64,000 bases of DNA from Pithys albifrons albifrons (Eukaryota; Chordata; Aves; Passeriformes; Thamnophilidae). The stretch lies in assembly GCF_047495875.1 (NCBI RefSeq), contig NC_092464.1, positions 4,560,737 to 4,624,736 on the forward strand, written 5' to 3'. Each line of letters opens with the position of its first letter. Positions within the stretch are counted from its first letter, which is position 1. Shown one piece after another: positions 25,201 to 37,200 of this stretch. Under the pieces are notes generated by a model. It searched no databases. It was not told the origin of the DNA and was given only the letters and a program-made list of their open reading frames with translations. Made by a program: the position numbers and the translations under genes.

Positions 25201-28200
25201 AGGATGACCTGAGACACAAAGGGACCAAGGAGCAGATGATCAAAGGCTGTCCTCCAAGCTGAAACAAATTCTTGGGTTTCACAACCAGAAATAATTCTTC
25301 TGTGGAGATTCCTGGCCGTAAAATCTAAATATGTACTGAGGTTCTTGCAAGGAAGTTTTTGCTTTATGTAGACAGGAGCTTCATTCTGCCTTGAAAAGCC
25401 TCATTATAATCTGAATTAGAATGCTACAGCTTTGCTAGATAATTTTTGCCCTTTTAAGAAGTGTGCTTTAAGTGACTTCAAGGAACAGGCAATTTTCAAG
25501 TGATGAATTCACAGCATCTTGTTTATTTGCCTCTTGTCTGGGGGTCCACAGGCAGTCAGTGCCAATAATAACAACCAATAGTAGCAGTAACAGTAAAATT
25601 CCAGGTTTGTATTTAGATTCTAAGTATGGGTTTCCACATTTCTAATGGTTTATCAGGACTGTGCACCCTGAGCACCCTGAACCTGGATCCCCTGGGCCTG
25701 GGGATCCTCTGATTGTCTTCTTTGTCTGAGGATAAAGAATGATGTTCTACAGGCACCTGCTTCTTTCCATCATTAGGGAGAAGAAAAACAGACCCAAAAA
25801 TAAATTTACATTAAGTGTAACTCACACAAAACTGAGGAAAATCAACTCTCACTTTCTAAACAGTCTTAAGCAGAAAAATGGATATTCAAGGCCAAAATTT
25901 AATACAAGATGAATACTTTTATATTGTAAGGTAATGAAGTTCAAGGAAGATCTCAGCATGAAAGCTTCTCTTCTGACTAAATTGAGGTCAGGCTAATTGA
26001 GGTCACAAATAACACAAGGTGGTGGCAGCACAAAGCAGTAAAATAAGTTGCCCCTATTTAACATTCTGTTCATATAAAGCACAGGGAAGCTTTGTGGAAA
26101 TTTTCTTTTGTGATGGGCTTAATTTCTTATTGAAAACAGAAGGAAAATACATGAAATCTGGTAATAAAGTGATTTTTTGAGGCACTATTTTCCAGTCATT
26201 CATTGAGTAAACCCAGCTCCTTTAGCAAAGTGACAAGTACATTGAAATTATAAGCAATTTTCTGGACACTTCCAACACTGAACAACATTCCTTCAAAAAA
26301 AGTAGAAAAAACACACACAGAATTTGAATTTAAATTCAAATTCTATTAAGGAGTTTAAATGTGAAAAATCAAACACAGTAGCAAGAAAAAGAATTATAGC
26401 TATAACTTTAATTTTTCACCCCCACTGAGACTCTTAGTGTTGAAAACTGGTTGAATTTCCTGATCTTTCAAACCTAGATTACTTTTATTTGAAATCAAAC
26501 CTCCATGGGACACCAAGGTTAAATAATTTTCATTGGCCTCAACTCAAGCTGTTGGGGTTTTGTAGAGGTTCTTGAGTTAATTACAAGCAAGAAATTATGT
26601 AAATAAGACACCAACCTCTAAATTCCTACAGCTGAAAGGGAAGTAAATACAAGTAAATCAGATGCTACTTTGTTCCTCTCTCAGAGACAAGAAGTTCAAT
26701 AAGTTCAAACCCAACAGGCTCCTGAGTGGCTGCAGCAGAGGAATATATTTTATTTTACTTCTGTGTGGCAAATATTTCTGCTGTCAGCCACTGACTTACC
26801 GAGTGTCTCTGTTCCGGTTACTGTCTGCAAAGATGAGCTGCTGCAGGACACAGGCTTGGACTGCAGCCAGAACTCCACATGGGCCACCCTGGGGGAATGA
26901 GGGGACACTCCATGAGCACAGCAATTCTCAGATGGGCAAAACTTCTGCAAGCCCTGGCTAAAGCCATTCCTTCACCTCTCTCTTTCCATCCAGCACTTCA
27001 CTCTGTGATTATGCAAACAAATTAAAGATCTCCTGATCCCTTCTGAGCCACAGTCTAAGCTCCAGAGAGAAATCACACCTGAGTGTTTTCAAAGAGTGAA
27101 AACAAGGCTTGCTCTTGTAGCTCCTCTCAGCACTGTCTCCCTTTGAGTTCTGTCAGAGACTGAAATGGTTAATGGCTTAAACATTGTAAGATCACCAAAG
27201 ACTTCTTGTCCACTGTAGCAGACTGAAAAGAACCAGCAAAGCCCACCCCACACTGAATATGCCTACTGGGAGAGGACCTTCAGATCAGCAAGTGGGTACC
27301 ACTGTCCAGCTACCCCAGGTGCAGGAGGGTGTTCACACCTGAAGCTACAGACTGGATTTCCAGAGAAGGGAAGAGGCTGCTAAGAGGCAAATCCTGTGAG
27401 ATGGGATAATCCTTCTTATCATGCCCATGCCCTCCCTTACATGACAACTCTGCTGTAACAATTCCTCTGGGGAACCTCAAAGACATTTTTCATCTGGCCT
27501 GGGCTGTTCATCTCAAAGGCTGGACCGTGGCTGAGGTGTCAGAGACTCGTCATGTGTCCCATGACATCATCCATTGGAAAACTCCCAGCCCCAGGGGGAT
27601 ACAACGTGCTCCCACCTGAGCTTGAAGTGCATAATAACTTATGAAGTCTTTGAGTTTTAGGGGGTCTTCCCCCAGCCCCAGTGGATCAAGACCATCACCT
27701 CAATAGAACAGTGACCACCCCTTCAACCAACAGACGTGGAAGATGCAACTACCAAGTGTCACTGTTGGATCCAGTGGGTGGTGCCTACATATGTATCTTA
27801 GGGCATTTATCCTTTCTCTTCTCTTTCCTTATACATTTCCTTAAGTGTTATTTTATGCTTTAATATTGCTGTAATACTATAGATGATAACACCCAAAATG
27901 TCAATATACCCATTTACCTTTGAAACAAAATTGTTCTGAAATAAACCCTACATATATATTGTTACAGACACTGATTAGTCAGTGTCCTTTCACTCTAATC
28001 CACCCCAAGGGATTTATTAACCAGAACCCTCTGGAGTAGGTTGCAATAAATTCTCACTTGCATCACTAGACAAAGATTTCAGTTTTCAGTACAGCCCTCT
28101 GCACCAGGCAGATCTTCCACTGGGGAAGAGAAAGAAAACCAAGGAAGTTGGAACCTTTCAAATTATTAATGTTGTGGGGGAAAAAAAAATCACAATACCA

Positions 28201-31200
28201 AGAAATGTCGTATTAACTTTACACCTTATGGGAAATAGGTTTATAGCTGGATTGGGCTATGAGGATGATGAAGGACCTTGAGGGGAAGTGTGTGAGGAGT
28301 GTGTGAGGAGTGGGTGAGGGTACTTGGTGTGTTCAGCTGAAGAGACTGAGGGGAGACCTCACTGCAGGTACAACTTCCTCGGGAGCAGCAGGCACTGATC
28401 TCTGCTCTGTGGGCACCAGGGACAGCACCCAGGGAATGGCAGGAAGCTGTGCCAGGGCTGGGTTAGGTTGGATCTCATGAAAAGGTTCTTCATCCAGAGG
28501 GTGGTGGGCACTGAACAGGCTCCCCAGGGCAGTGGGCACAGCACCAAGGCTGACAGAGCTCAAGGAGCATTTGGATGATCCCCTCAGGCACATGGTGTGA
28601 CTCCTGGAGATGCTCCTGTGCAGTGTCAGGAGTTGGACTTGATGATCCTCGTGGGTCCCTTCCAGCTCAGGATATTCTATGATTCTGTGACTGAAAGCCT
28701 CTGGGATAGGGCAGCAATGTATTTCCTTCTCCTTGCTTATTCCCTGCCCTCCAAACCATCCAACCCCACTGCATGACCCACACCTGCTCCTATGGATTAA
28801 CTGTGCCAGAGACAGCAGCAAAAGCTGTTCTGAGAAGCAAATGGTGCATCCTCTTCTTGTCTAGGAAACTTCACCTGGCACAACTCTCATCCCCTGTCAC
28901 TCAGTTGCCTTGTATCACATTATTTACTCCAGGAGTTTGCTGAGCAGACAGAGAAAAGCCATCACTCCTCTGGAACATCTACACATGAATGGAGCAGCCT
29001 ATGCAGGACACAAGATTAACATCACAGATAAAACTGTGCCATCCACCAAACTCCTCTCAAAACCCTGGAGAAGAATGAAAAGGGCAGCCAGCACTGCTCT
29101 CTTTACACAGCAGTGGGATTAAAGGGATCAGTTTATTTCTCAGGTTGGCCTAAGCATCAAACCCAAGGGAATGGGACCTGCAGGTACTTGCAGTATGGAC
29201 AGTATGGAATATAGAAAACAAAGGTCCTGGAATTAGAAAGTTGCTTAGATATTGCTACTGTCTAATTTCTCATGTATATTATACACACACTACCTCTTTG
29301 TAATTAGTTACACAACTAATGGGTGAATTATCTGAAAAACTTTAAGGAAAAAAGCAAGGTTTATTTGAGTCCCTCAGAGAAAGCCTCTCAGTCAAAAAAG
29401 GAGTTATAGGATCTATTCTAAAAATCTTCTTATAGCACCACAAAAACTTAATGCAAGAGAGAACCAACCTATTGTTCAGCAGAAATGAATTTTGGAAATG
29501 AGGAGGAATAAATTAATGAGCTGAAACAGACACATCTAAGCAAAACACTTTCCCTGTCATGGAATTTATGGTAGGGAATTTAATGGTCAGTGAGTTGCTG
29601 GAAGTGATGAGACATCCTTTCTCCAGCAGCAGGGTCTGGAAGCACCAAAGTAACATTTGTTGTGGGCCAGTGAACACCAATGCCACAGCTCCTCTTGGAG
29701 TATTAAATTAACATTTAATATCTCATTTTTCCACTAGGTTTTATAAGACAAGCAGCTTTCTTCTGAGATCATCAGCCTAATGAAATATTTAACTAGATGA
29801 TGTAAGTTAATTAAACACCTTAGTGACATGTTTATTAGCCATTGTCTTTGCCTCAAAGCCTCTCTTCCTCTCATTTCTGTACAATGTTCTGCTTCTCTGA
29901 GGCCAGATAAAGATTTTCTGCATCAGCACAGGAGCTTGATGAGTGTTTTCTAAAGAGCAGTCTACTCCTTCCCTGGTCTTTACTGAACTCCTCAGATCAT
30001 TGCTCCTAAAAACAATGTGTGTGGATACCCCAGAGGCACATGGACAGAGTCACAGGGAGGACAAAAACACATTAAGTTGGGCTGAGGAGGATCCACTTTT
30101 ACAAGGGACCTGTTTGATTTTGGAGGGAGCTCCAGGGGAGCTGTGCCCCAACCAGGAGATCAGGCTGAGCAAACCCAGAGCACAAAGTGGGGCTGAAGCA
30201 CTGCAGACTCTGTAGTGTAGGAGTCAGAAGTCCAGAAAGGGATGACAAGACAGACACCAGGTAAGCAAATTTCCCACTGAATGCCCTGACCAGAGAGATC
30301 TTTGCCAGCACCAAAAATTTCTATGGCTTGGGGACATGCTTTCCTGTCATGGCATGGTGGTTTCACCACAGGGACCTCCTGGGATTTCAGATCTGTCCAC
30401 CTGGTAGGTGATGGCAGGGAATTGATGGAACCCTTGGTTTAGGGCAGAGCTGGCATCTTGTGGCTGCAGGCCAGAACTGCAGAGCCAAGGCAGTCCCAGT
30501 GACACTGCAAGGGTGTTTGTTCCCTTTTATTTTAGGAATGAGGCTCAATATTTGACCTCCATACCTTTAGGAGGCAAAAATCTCCTTGAGACTTCAGTAG
30601 GAAATTCTCACTATGTCTCATTTTGGGACAGATCAAGCTCCATCTTAAATTTATTAAACATTGCCCCCACATACCATTCTTCTCTTAAACTCCACGCTTG
30701 ATTTAGGCTCTTTTATTCTTTTTCCACCACTGGCTTTCAGCTGCAGCAGTGGCTTGTCTTGCTCCCTGTGAATAATCCCCCAGCACACACACACATATAC
30801 ACATTTTCTGCAGCCACTTCAAGTTCCCTCAGAAACACTCTGTCCATCTCAAGCCTCCTACCAAGACTTGCCAGGGTGACATAATCCAGTGGTACGAAGA
30901 GAAATTAAAGAGAAGAGCCTTCAGAAGACTTATGTTTTCACTCCTGAAAGACACAGCCTTTTCAAACTCAGTGTAAAAAGCAGAGATCACTGTGAGGAAG
31001 TCATTTTACTGTACCTTTTTCTGCACAATGCCATATTTTAACTGTGGCATATTGTTAAATGTAAAACTCTGGATTTTCCATTCTTCACTGAAGCAACCAA
31101 GACTGGAGCCAAACAAAAGGTTCTTTAATTCCTATAAAAGAAAGGAAAAAGTTATCATTTTAAAAACCAATCCAAAACATGGGTACTTTTTCTTGCAGTA

Positions 31201-34200
31201 ATTTGTAGAAAAGAAAGGAGGAGTGTGGAAGGGTAATGACTAACTCCTTATAACCACCCTCCTCTGTTTTATCCATACTGTAAATAGCAACACTCCAGTG
31301 AAAAGGAGCAACATTTTCCTTTTCCTGCTATATTCCTTCCACTGACAATGCCTTGAGCTGCTCAGCATTGGAAAATATTTATGTATAACGTCTGGGGCAC
31401 AGTTTCCCATGAAAGCATCACAGAATATTCCCTGAAATTTCACAGCTGGGAGAGCAATGCCTATTAATGGTTACATTAGGGAGAGAAGGACCCTGTGGGA
31501 CAGGGAAAGCTGTTTTGCCTGTCAGAGTTGCTGTAATTCAATGTTTGGTTGCTCTATGGCACATCAGCACATGCCAAATTCAGACCTTGGCCCTGAACAA
31601 CTGCAGACCACAACTTTTCAGCAACAGCTAAACTGAATAAATTGTATTCATGCTACTGAGTAAATAGAATTAGTAGTTACTTCAACATCATTGGTTTAGA
31701 ATAAAGTTGGAAGACATCTTCATTTTTTCCTCTGTCTGAATGAGAAGGAAAATATTAAAAGTATTTAATAGTTCCATCTCTGCTCAAAATTGGGAAGATA
31801 AGGAGGGGAGAAAGAGTAAGAGGGGAGTAATAAACTTGTTCTGAGCCACTGTCAATTGAAAGGACTGGAGAACAAGCACATGAATAACTGACTAGAGGCA
31901 TGAAGAAAATAATACAAGTTTTGTTAATTAAAGCTATTATCTCTGGTTCAGGTGGGCTGCTGCGTCCTGGCCTGCTCTTCTGGCCTTTTTCTGTATTTTG
32001 GATAGGAATCCCTATAATATTTTGTCCCCTGAATAGCACATAAGGAGCATACTCAGCAATATTCAATCACACATAAACATACAACACAGTTACCCACTGC
32101 AGCTTTGGGCAACTCAACCCAAATCACATCCTCACACATCTATGTGCATTTACCACCATAATTAGCCTTACTTTTGCAAGGGAAATATCAATTGCCTTGG
32201 ATACTATTTGAAGCATATACAGTGTTGAAAGGTCTGGGTTCTTATTAACTTCCCCAGTTGGTTCTTCATCCTCAACATTGACTGAAAGAAAAGAAAATGA
32301 TACAATGAGTTGGATGAAAAAAATTGCTTCCCTCAACACAGTCAGTGCCAGGAGGCCACCAAAAAGAAAATTAACACACTCTCATCCATCTTTATAAAAA
32401 GAAAAATACAGTTTCAGCCAGAAAGGACAGATAAAAATACATGAGCCAGCCTTTGTTTTGGTTACTTAATGATTTCTTTACACACCCTTACCCAAAAGTT
32501 AATGGTAAATGCAATTACAGTTACAGAACAAGCAACTTGTACTTGGTCACAGCTGCTCTGAAGAATATGATGGCAAAAGCCAAACTGAAACTTAACTTAC
32601 CTAATTCTAGGACATCTTTCACCTGGTCTTCTTTATAGCCCATGGATGTTGGAGACTTCCTACAGGAAAGTAAAGCAAAAAATGAATGATGGAATATTCA
32701 CATTTAATGAGAAATGGTCTCTGAGCAGAACTTTTTCCAGTGGAAGAAAGAACTTCAGGAGTCCATGGGGAAGAACAGCCAGCACAGAGCAAACTCTGTA
32801 TCTGATTTGGGATTTCAGTCCTCTTTCAGTTCATTTGTGTGATTCAAAGGATCAGGTCTTAAATAAAATTCATATCCCTGACAGGGCTCAGGATGAGATT
32901 TAAGTTAGTCACTAAATTTCTAAAAAAATCCAATTAATAAAAGTGGAACACGTGTTAGACTGGCTTCCTTTACCAGGGTAATTTTTTAATCCAATAATAA
33001 GTAGCAGTTCTTCAACTGCTCTTGTGATTTAATTGTATATTACATAACTAACAGGTTAAAATCCCTATGTATAACTGCTAAAAGGACTAAGCATTAAAAC
33101 TTGGCTGTGAAGTCAGAACTGAAATAGAATGTTAGATTTTTAGAGATGAGATGGGCTTATTCTTCCTGCTGAATTCATACCAAAATTAAATCAGAATCAA
33201 GGAAAAGTTTCAAATAACTATTTTTAAAAATGGCCTTTTTGGCCTTTTATTCCTAAAGGCAATACTCCATCATTGGCCTCTGCTCTGGAAAAAAGGTATT
33301 GCACTGACAGTCTTTTCATAAAGGATGGAATCATTTCCTCAGCAACATTCTTTGTATGCACAATAATATTACAGTAACAACTGCTGTCATATCACATATT
33401 TTCCATTAACTTAATTTCCTTTGCAGTGAATGAAAGAGTAATAAAACCAGAACACAGACACACCACACTCAGGATTTGCCCAGTTTAAAAGCATTTTGGC
33501 ACCTTTCTCGCTGATAGTATTTGATATTACAAGAACAGAAACAATTCTCTTTTTATCTATAAATAAGTTAAAGGTTTTATGTAGTAACATGTGGGTGGCC
33601 CTAATTCAGGAAAGAGAGAATGGAAGTGAATCACCAAGTTCTGGAGACTTGAGGTAAAAATAAATAGGGTGCCCAGGAGGTCAATATTTATGAGAGGACT
33701 GAGGGCAAATTTGTATGTGGCATAAGTAGCACTGAGCTCCCATGAACACAACAGCACTTATAATGTGATACAGAGTTTACAGAGTTGACTGTTGTATATT
33801 TTTATAACACAATCAGATCTTCTCTTGCTGTTTGCTAACACTGAATTTCAGCTGAGATCTCTTTTTGCTGGGTACTTGCCAGTATTTTCATCTCTCCAGG
33901 GCAGGAAAGAGTCTCAACGACACTAAATTTGCCAATTGAATGTTTTTCAGCCAAGTTTTGTCACTTAACTGCAGCCAGGCACAACCAAAAGACTCATTTT
34001 TGTTTGGTCTGATGTTGTACACTATTCTCTCTTCTTTACTAGGGAATTATGTGGTTCTTCCAAGGTCAAACCATTTTGATTTAGCTTTGCAAGAGTTCTG
34101 AACACCTTTCAAGGCCAGGCTGGATGGGGTTGGGAGCAACCTGGTCCAGTGGAAAGTGTCCCTGATGGTGTTTTAGGTCCCTTCCAACCCAACCCATGCT

Positions 34201-37200
34201 GTGCTTCTGAGTCTGAGCCTTAATGCAGCACTGCAGGTTACAGCTCCCTCTCTGGCCTCAGTTTCTGCTTGTTTGGGTATCCTGCAGATCCTGTACCACA
34301 TCTATGTGCTTTATTAGATGTCCTGGACACCCCAGAGTCCCAGGTAGCACTTCATGCCTGTGTTTAGGCACACAGATTGCTCCCTACAGCAAACCAGCCC
34401 CCTTGATTCACTGCTGTCCCAAACACTTCTCCTGGGTAGTGTTCCATCTGAAAAGATGCATTAATGAAAACACAGCCAGCCCTGCTACAATCCACATATG
34501 GCACCAATTTTTTGTACCATTCCTGCTTTCTGGAAAGTCCAAAAGATGTTGGATCTACACCCATTCCAGGAAGAACCAAGCCCAGGGTGCAAAGTGCTTT
34601 GAATTTTCAAGGCTGGGAATTCCCACCAAGCTGAGGAAAGCTCTGACATCCAAGAATAATGTCGTGTCCTTTCTGGTTAAGTGGGGTATTTTTGCAGGTG
34701 TAGGTTCCCTCCTTAAGGAGAATTTGTGTTTCTCAAAACAGTCAGGACATTGATTGCAATTTCCATTTCAGCAGATGGTTACTGTGCCAGGAAAACTGAC
34801 TGCACCCATAAAACCATACAGGGAGAACACTTAGGAAGGGGGAAGTCATCCATCATGGCAGCAAAATGGGACAGGAAGAAAATATGCTTCATTCTAAACA
34901 TCCTATACAGCACTTTCTCTAAATATTTGAACATTCCTATCTGACCTTCATGAATTGCAGAAAATTCAATTTACACAGAGGGGCTGAACTCGCAGAGAAA
35001 GAGCTTCTTGGCACAATAATGCACATACATTCCACTCTTTCCTGTTTATACCAACACACACAAGAGGGCAAATAAACAAAGGGGCTTAAAAAATAAACAC
35101 TGCACATCACTGGCTTTAAGGTGATTGTTGTGGTAAAATTTGTTTTCACTGCCCGACTCCAACAGCTTTTCTACTGGATGTACATCTCTTATGCCATATA
35201 CAGACAGAGCCAATATTCTTCTTCATATAGTAAGATCTGGACAGAAGGTAAGAAAAAATTAACTTCTATTTCTATTTGCAAAAGGATAAAAAAGGCCATT
35301 CTATGTGGTGGAGCTTGTCACTGCTTTGGGGCACAATTATAAAAGCAGAATTATTAAAAGCAATTGTAAAGATGGAAAGGACATGAACACAATCAGTGCC
35401 AAGCAATATATTTCTATGGGAAAAGACCTTGCCATGAAGATTCAACATAAATTCTGCCATGGTTGCAAGTCTGGCTGGCAAAGGTAACAGAGGTCACACA
35501 TTTAATTTCCCCAAATTTCCTCTTCAGTGAAGACCTGTATCTGATTTGATTTGCACATTAGCAGTTTGAAAAGCTAATTTGTGAAAATGTGGCTTATTGA
35601 CAGATATGAAACAGGTAAATGAAAAACTTGTCATTCTAACAGAAAGAGATTTTCACACACAAATTTGAATTTCTCCTGCTGAATTTTATTAACTGTAGTG
35701 ATATTTTAAAATATTTGCTGAGAAGGTTTGTATTTGAAAATGAAATTATTATAATCATAGGCTGAGCTACAAAATGGTTTAAAGTGCTGATGAATTGGGC
35801 TCACCTGAACCCTCTTCCATAGGCTATGAATGAATATTTATCTCCAGCTACAAAACCAGACCTACTGCAATAAAAGTCGAGTTTCTTTGTTCACACTGTT
35901 CTCTACCAAAGGTTCTGGGCTGGAACATCCCCACACTGGAACTTTCAAGGATCACAGTACCACTGGTGTGATCTGACAATTATGTTTAGCTGGTTGCCAG
36001 CAAAATAAACAAATATCAGTAAAATAAAGCAGGAAGATAAAATTCTATTAAATAAAAATACAAAGCAGCAAAGAGACACTGCATAAAGCACTGAGAAGGG
36101 TTTCCAGATTCCAACACTCAACCAATTCCCATCTGTGGAGGTGAATACATCTCCCTGCTCTGCTGGCCACACATAAAACACCCTCTTTACTTGGCTTTGG
36201 CCTTCAACTTTTAGGTCATTTATTTTTAAGGATGTGGAATATTTGTGGCCTTCCATTTCCTGTCAGAAACCTCAAAATTTTAACAGCCCAAACCACTGTA
36301 AGCAGCAAATAAAAAAGCTACTATCGAGTGTTAAATTGGAAGACAAAAGCTTACACTGAGAATGGAGTAGTTCTCACAAAAGGTGAATACAGAATCCAGC
36401 CTGGGGTGGGCAGATGTCATTGCAGGGAGAGATCTGACCTCCTGGTGAAAGAATCTCAGGAAGAGTAACAGAAAGGAGGACAAAAAGTCCTTGTGCTACC
36501 TGTAAACAACTGATTGTTTCTAAGGTTGGAAGGGACCTTAAAGATCATCCAGTTCCATTCCCTGACATGGGCAGGGACACCTTCCACTAGCCCAGGTTGC
36601 TCCAAGCCCTGTCCAACTTGGCTTTGAACACTTCTAGTGATGGGGCAGCCACAACTTCTCTGGGCAACCTGTGCCAGGGACTTACCACTCTCACAGGGAA
36701 GAGTTTCTTCCTAATATCCAATCTAAACCTACTCTATTTCAGCTTAAAGCCATTTCCTCTTGTCCTATCACTCCATGCCACTGTCAAAAGTCCATCTCCA
36801 GCTCTTTTGGAGCCCCTTTGCACACTGAAAGACCACAGTAAGTTCTCCCCAGACCCTTCTCTTCTCCAGGCTGAATAAACACAATTTTCTCAGCTTTTTC
36901 TCTTAGCAGAGAAGCTCCACAGCTCTAGTCATCTTCATGGACTCTTCTGGACTCGTTTCAACAGGTCCATGTCCTCCCTTCCTGTGCTGGGGACCCCAGA
37001 GCTGGATGCAGCAATCCAGGTGGAGTACTTGCTGCTTCCTACCACATTCCTTTTGGAGCTGGTGTGTAAGACACAGGGGAAGGAGATTGTGTGAAACTCT
37101 TCTATGGAAATAGGAGGCTGAATCTCTGTTCCTACTTTGCATTTGAGAAGATCCAAGGTCCCTCTACCTTTGCATGAACAATGCAAACCCTCACTTGACC

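Larger units (their letters stand above)
22332..26799 (-). other. MINDY4 intron 9
   Basis: 4.5-kb intron with one CR1 copy (22,576-22,937) and a 26-bp perfect palindrome (26,319-26,344). 22,940-26,300 is AT-rich sequence in which I see nothing assignable. Confidence 0.85.
26889..31014 (-). other. MINDY4 intron 8
   Basis: 4.1-kb intron with an ERVL-like LTR (about 27,145-27,967) and a CR1 copy (28,258-28,692). 28,700-31,010 shows no feature I can support. Confidence 0.85.

Noticed and set aside
28333..28821. 162-codon minus-strand open frame
   Set aside because: Mostly the antisense of the CR1 copy at 28,258-28,692.
34223..34753. 176-codon open frame on the plus strand in intron 5
   Set aside because: It begins beside a CR1 end, has no recognisable domain, codon bias or splice framing, and its composition (Cys/Ser/Leu-rich) is that of non-coding bird DNA.
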